Assembly: GCA_011192085.1 (NCBI GenBank)
Contig: DUEQ01000424.1
Coordinates: 1 to 7,206, forward strand
DNA length: 7,206 nucleotides
Reading direction: 5' to 3'
From: Caldilineae bacterium
Lineage (GTDB): Bacteria; Chloroflexota; Anaerolineae; J102
Shown here: piece after piece, positions 7,081-7,206 of the stretch
Layout of the letters: the number at the start of each line of letters is the position of its first letter
Position numbering within the stretch: the first letter of the stretch is position 1
Made by a program: the position numbers and the translations under genes
Notes under the pieces: generated by a model
What the model saw: only the letters and a program-made list of their open reading frames with translations
Databases searched by the model: none
What the model was told of the DNA's origin: nothing

Positions 7081-7108
7081 TTGCGTTGGGGTCATGTTTT
7101 GGTATAAT
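7081..7108 (+). promoter_or_regulatory. Promoter of tRNA-Val
   Basis: TATAAT (7103-7108) is preceded by TGG, giving an extended -10 (TGn), with TTGCGT (7081-7086) as -35 at 16 bases. Transcription would start near 7114, about 7 bases before the tRNA, as expected for a strong stable-RNA promoter. Confidence 0.7.
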
Positions 7109-7120
7109 TGGCAGTTGCAG

Positions 7121-7197
7121 GGGCGGTTAGCTCAGTTGGCTAGAGCGCCACGTTGACATCGTGGAGGTCACAAGTTCAAGTCTTGTACCGCCCACCA
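7121..7197 (+). tRNA. tRNA-Val (anticodon GAC), CCA encoded
   Basis: A full cloverleaf is visible: acceptor GGGCGGT (7121-7127) with ACCGCCC (7187-7193), all seven pairs perfect; D stem GCTC/GAGC (7130-7133 with 7143-7146); anticodon stem CCACG/CGTGG (7148-7152 with 7160-7164) around TTGACAT; T stem ACAAG/CTTGT (7170-7174 with 7182-7186) with loop TTCAAGT. The anticodon GAC (7155-7157) reads GUC and GUU valine codons. The discriminator base is A, and CCA is encoded at 7195-7197. Only 9 bases follow in the window, so further tRNAs downstream cannot be excluded. Confidence 0.96.
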
Positions 7198-7206
7198 CAC
7201 AAAACC

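Overview
The window is GC-rich bacterial chromosome with a housekeeping core. The FtsY and RF2 sequences, the style of the membrane glycosyltransferase-like protein and the heptanucleotide intergenic repeats suggest a Chloroflexota (Anaerolineae-like) genome. That assignment is an inference from remembered family features, not from a search.

Layout, left to right. (1) The 3' part of a gene, open through the left edge, for a bacterial homologue of the archaeal/eukaryotic class 1 release factor (baeRF/VLRF1-type) with a four-cysteine zinc ribbon. (2) A glycosyltransferase family 9 (heptosyltransferase-like) gene. (3) A 300-base gap with weak hairpins and a consensus -10 box. (4) ftsY, the signal recognition particle receptor GTPase. 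(5) A 70-base C/T-rich spacer with a 7-base motif. (6) prfB, peptide chain release factor 2, which must be read through an in-frame TGA by the classical programmed +1 frameshift; its start lies at 3822, upstream of the long uninterrupted frame. (7) A long imperfect inverted repeat made of 7-base units between convergent genes, which also supplies the last codons and stop of the next gene. (8) On the minus strand, a large polytopic membrane protein of the DUF2723 (TMEM260-like, GT-C type) class with a soluble C-terminal half. (9) Two back-to-back promoters, the right one driving (10) a tRNA-Val(GAC) gene with encoded CCA at the right edge.

How the genes fit together: ftsY and prfB are co-directional and probably co-transcribed. 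They link co-translational membrane targeting with translation termination, and prfB carries its own autoregulatory recoding site. The baeRF-like gene upstream is a second, unrelated protein likely to act on ribosomes. The GT9 and DUF2723 proteins both point to assembly of envelope or glycan polymers but are not in one operon. I found no CRISPR array, transposase, phage gene or obvious new multi-gene system. The most noteworthy items are the RF2 frameshift site, the heptamer inverted repeat that overlaps a coding end, and the divergent release-factor-like protein.
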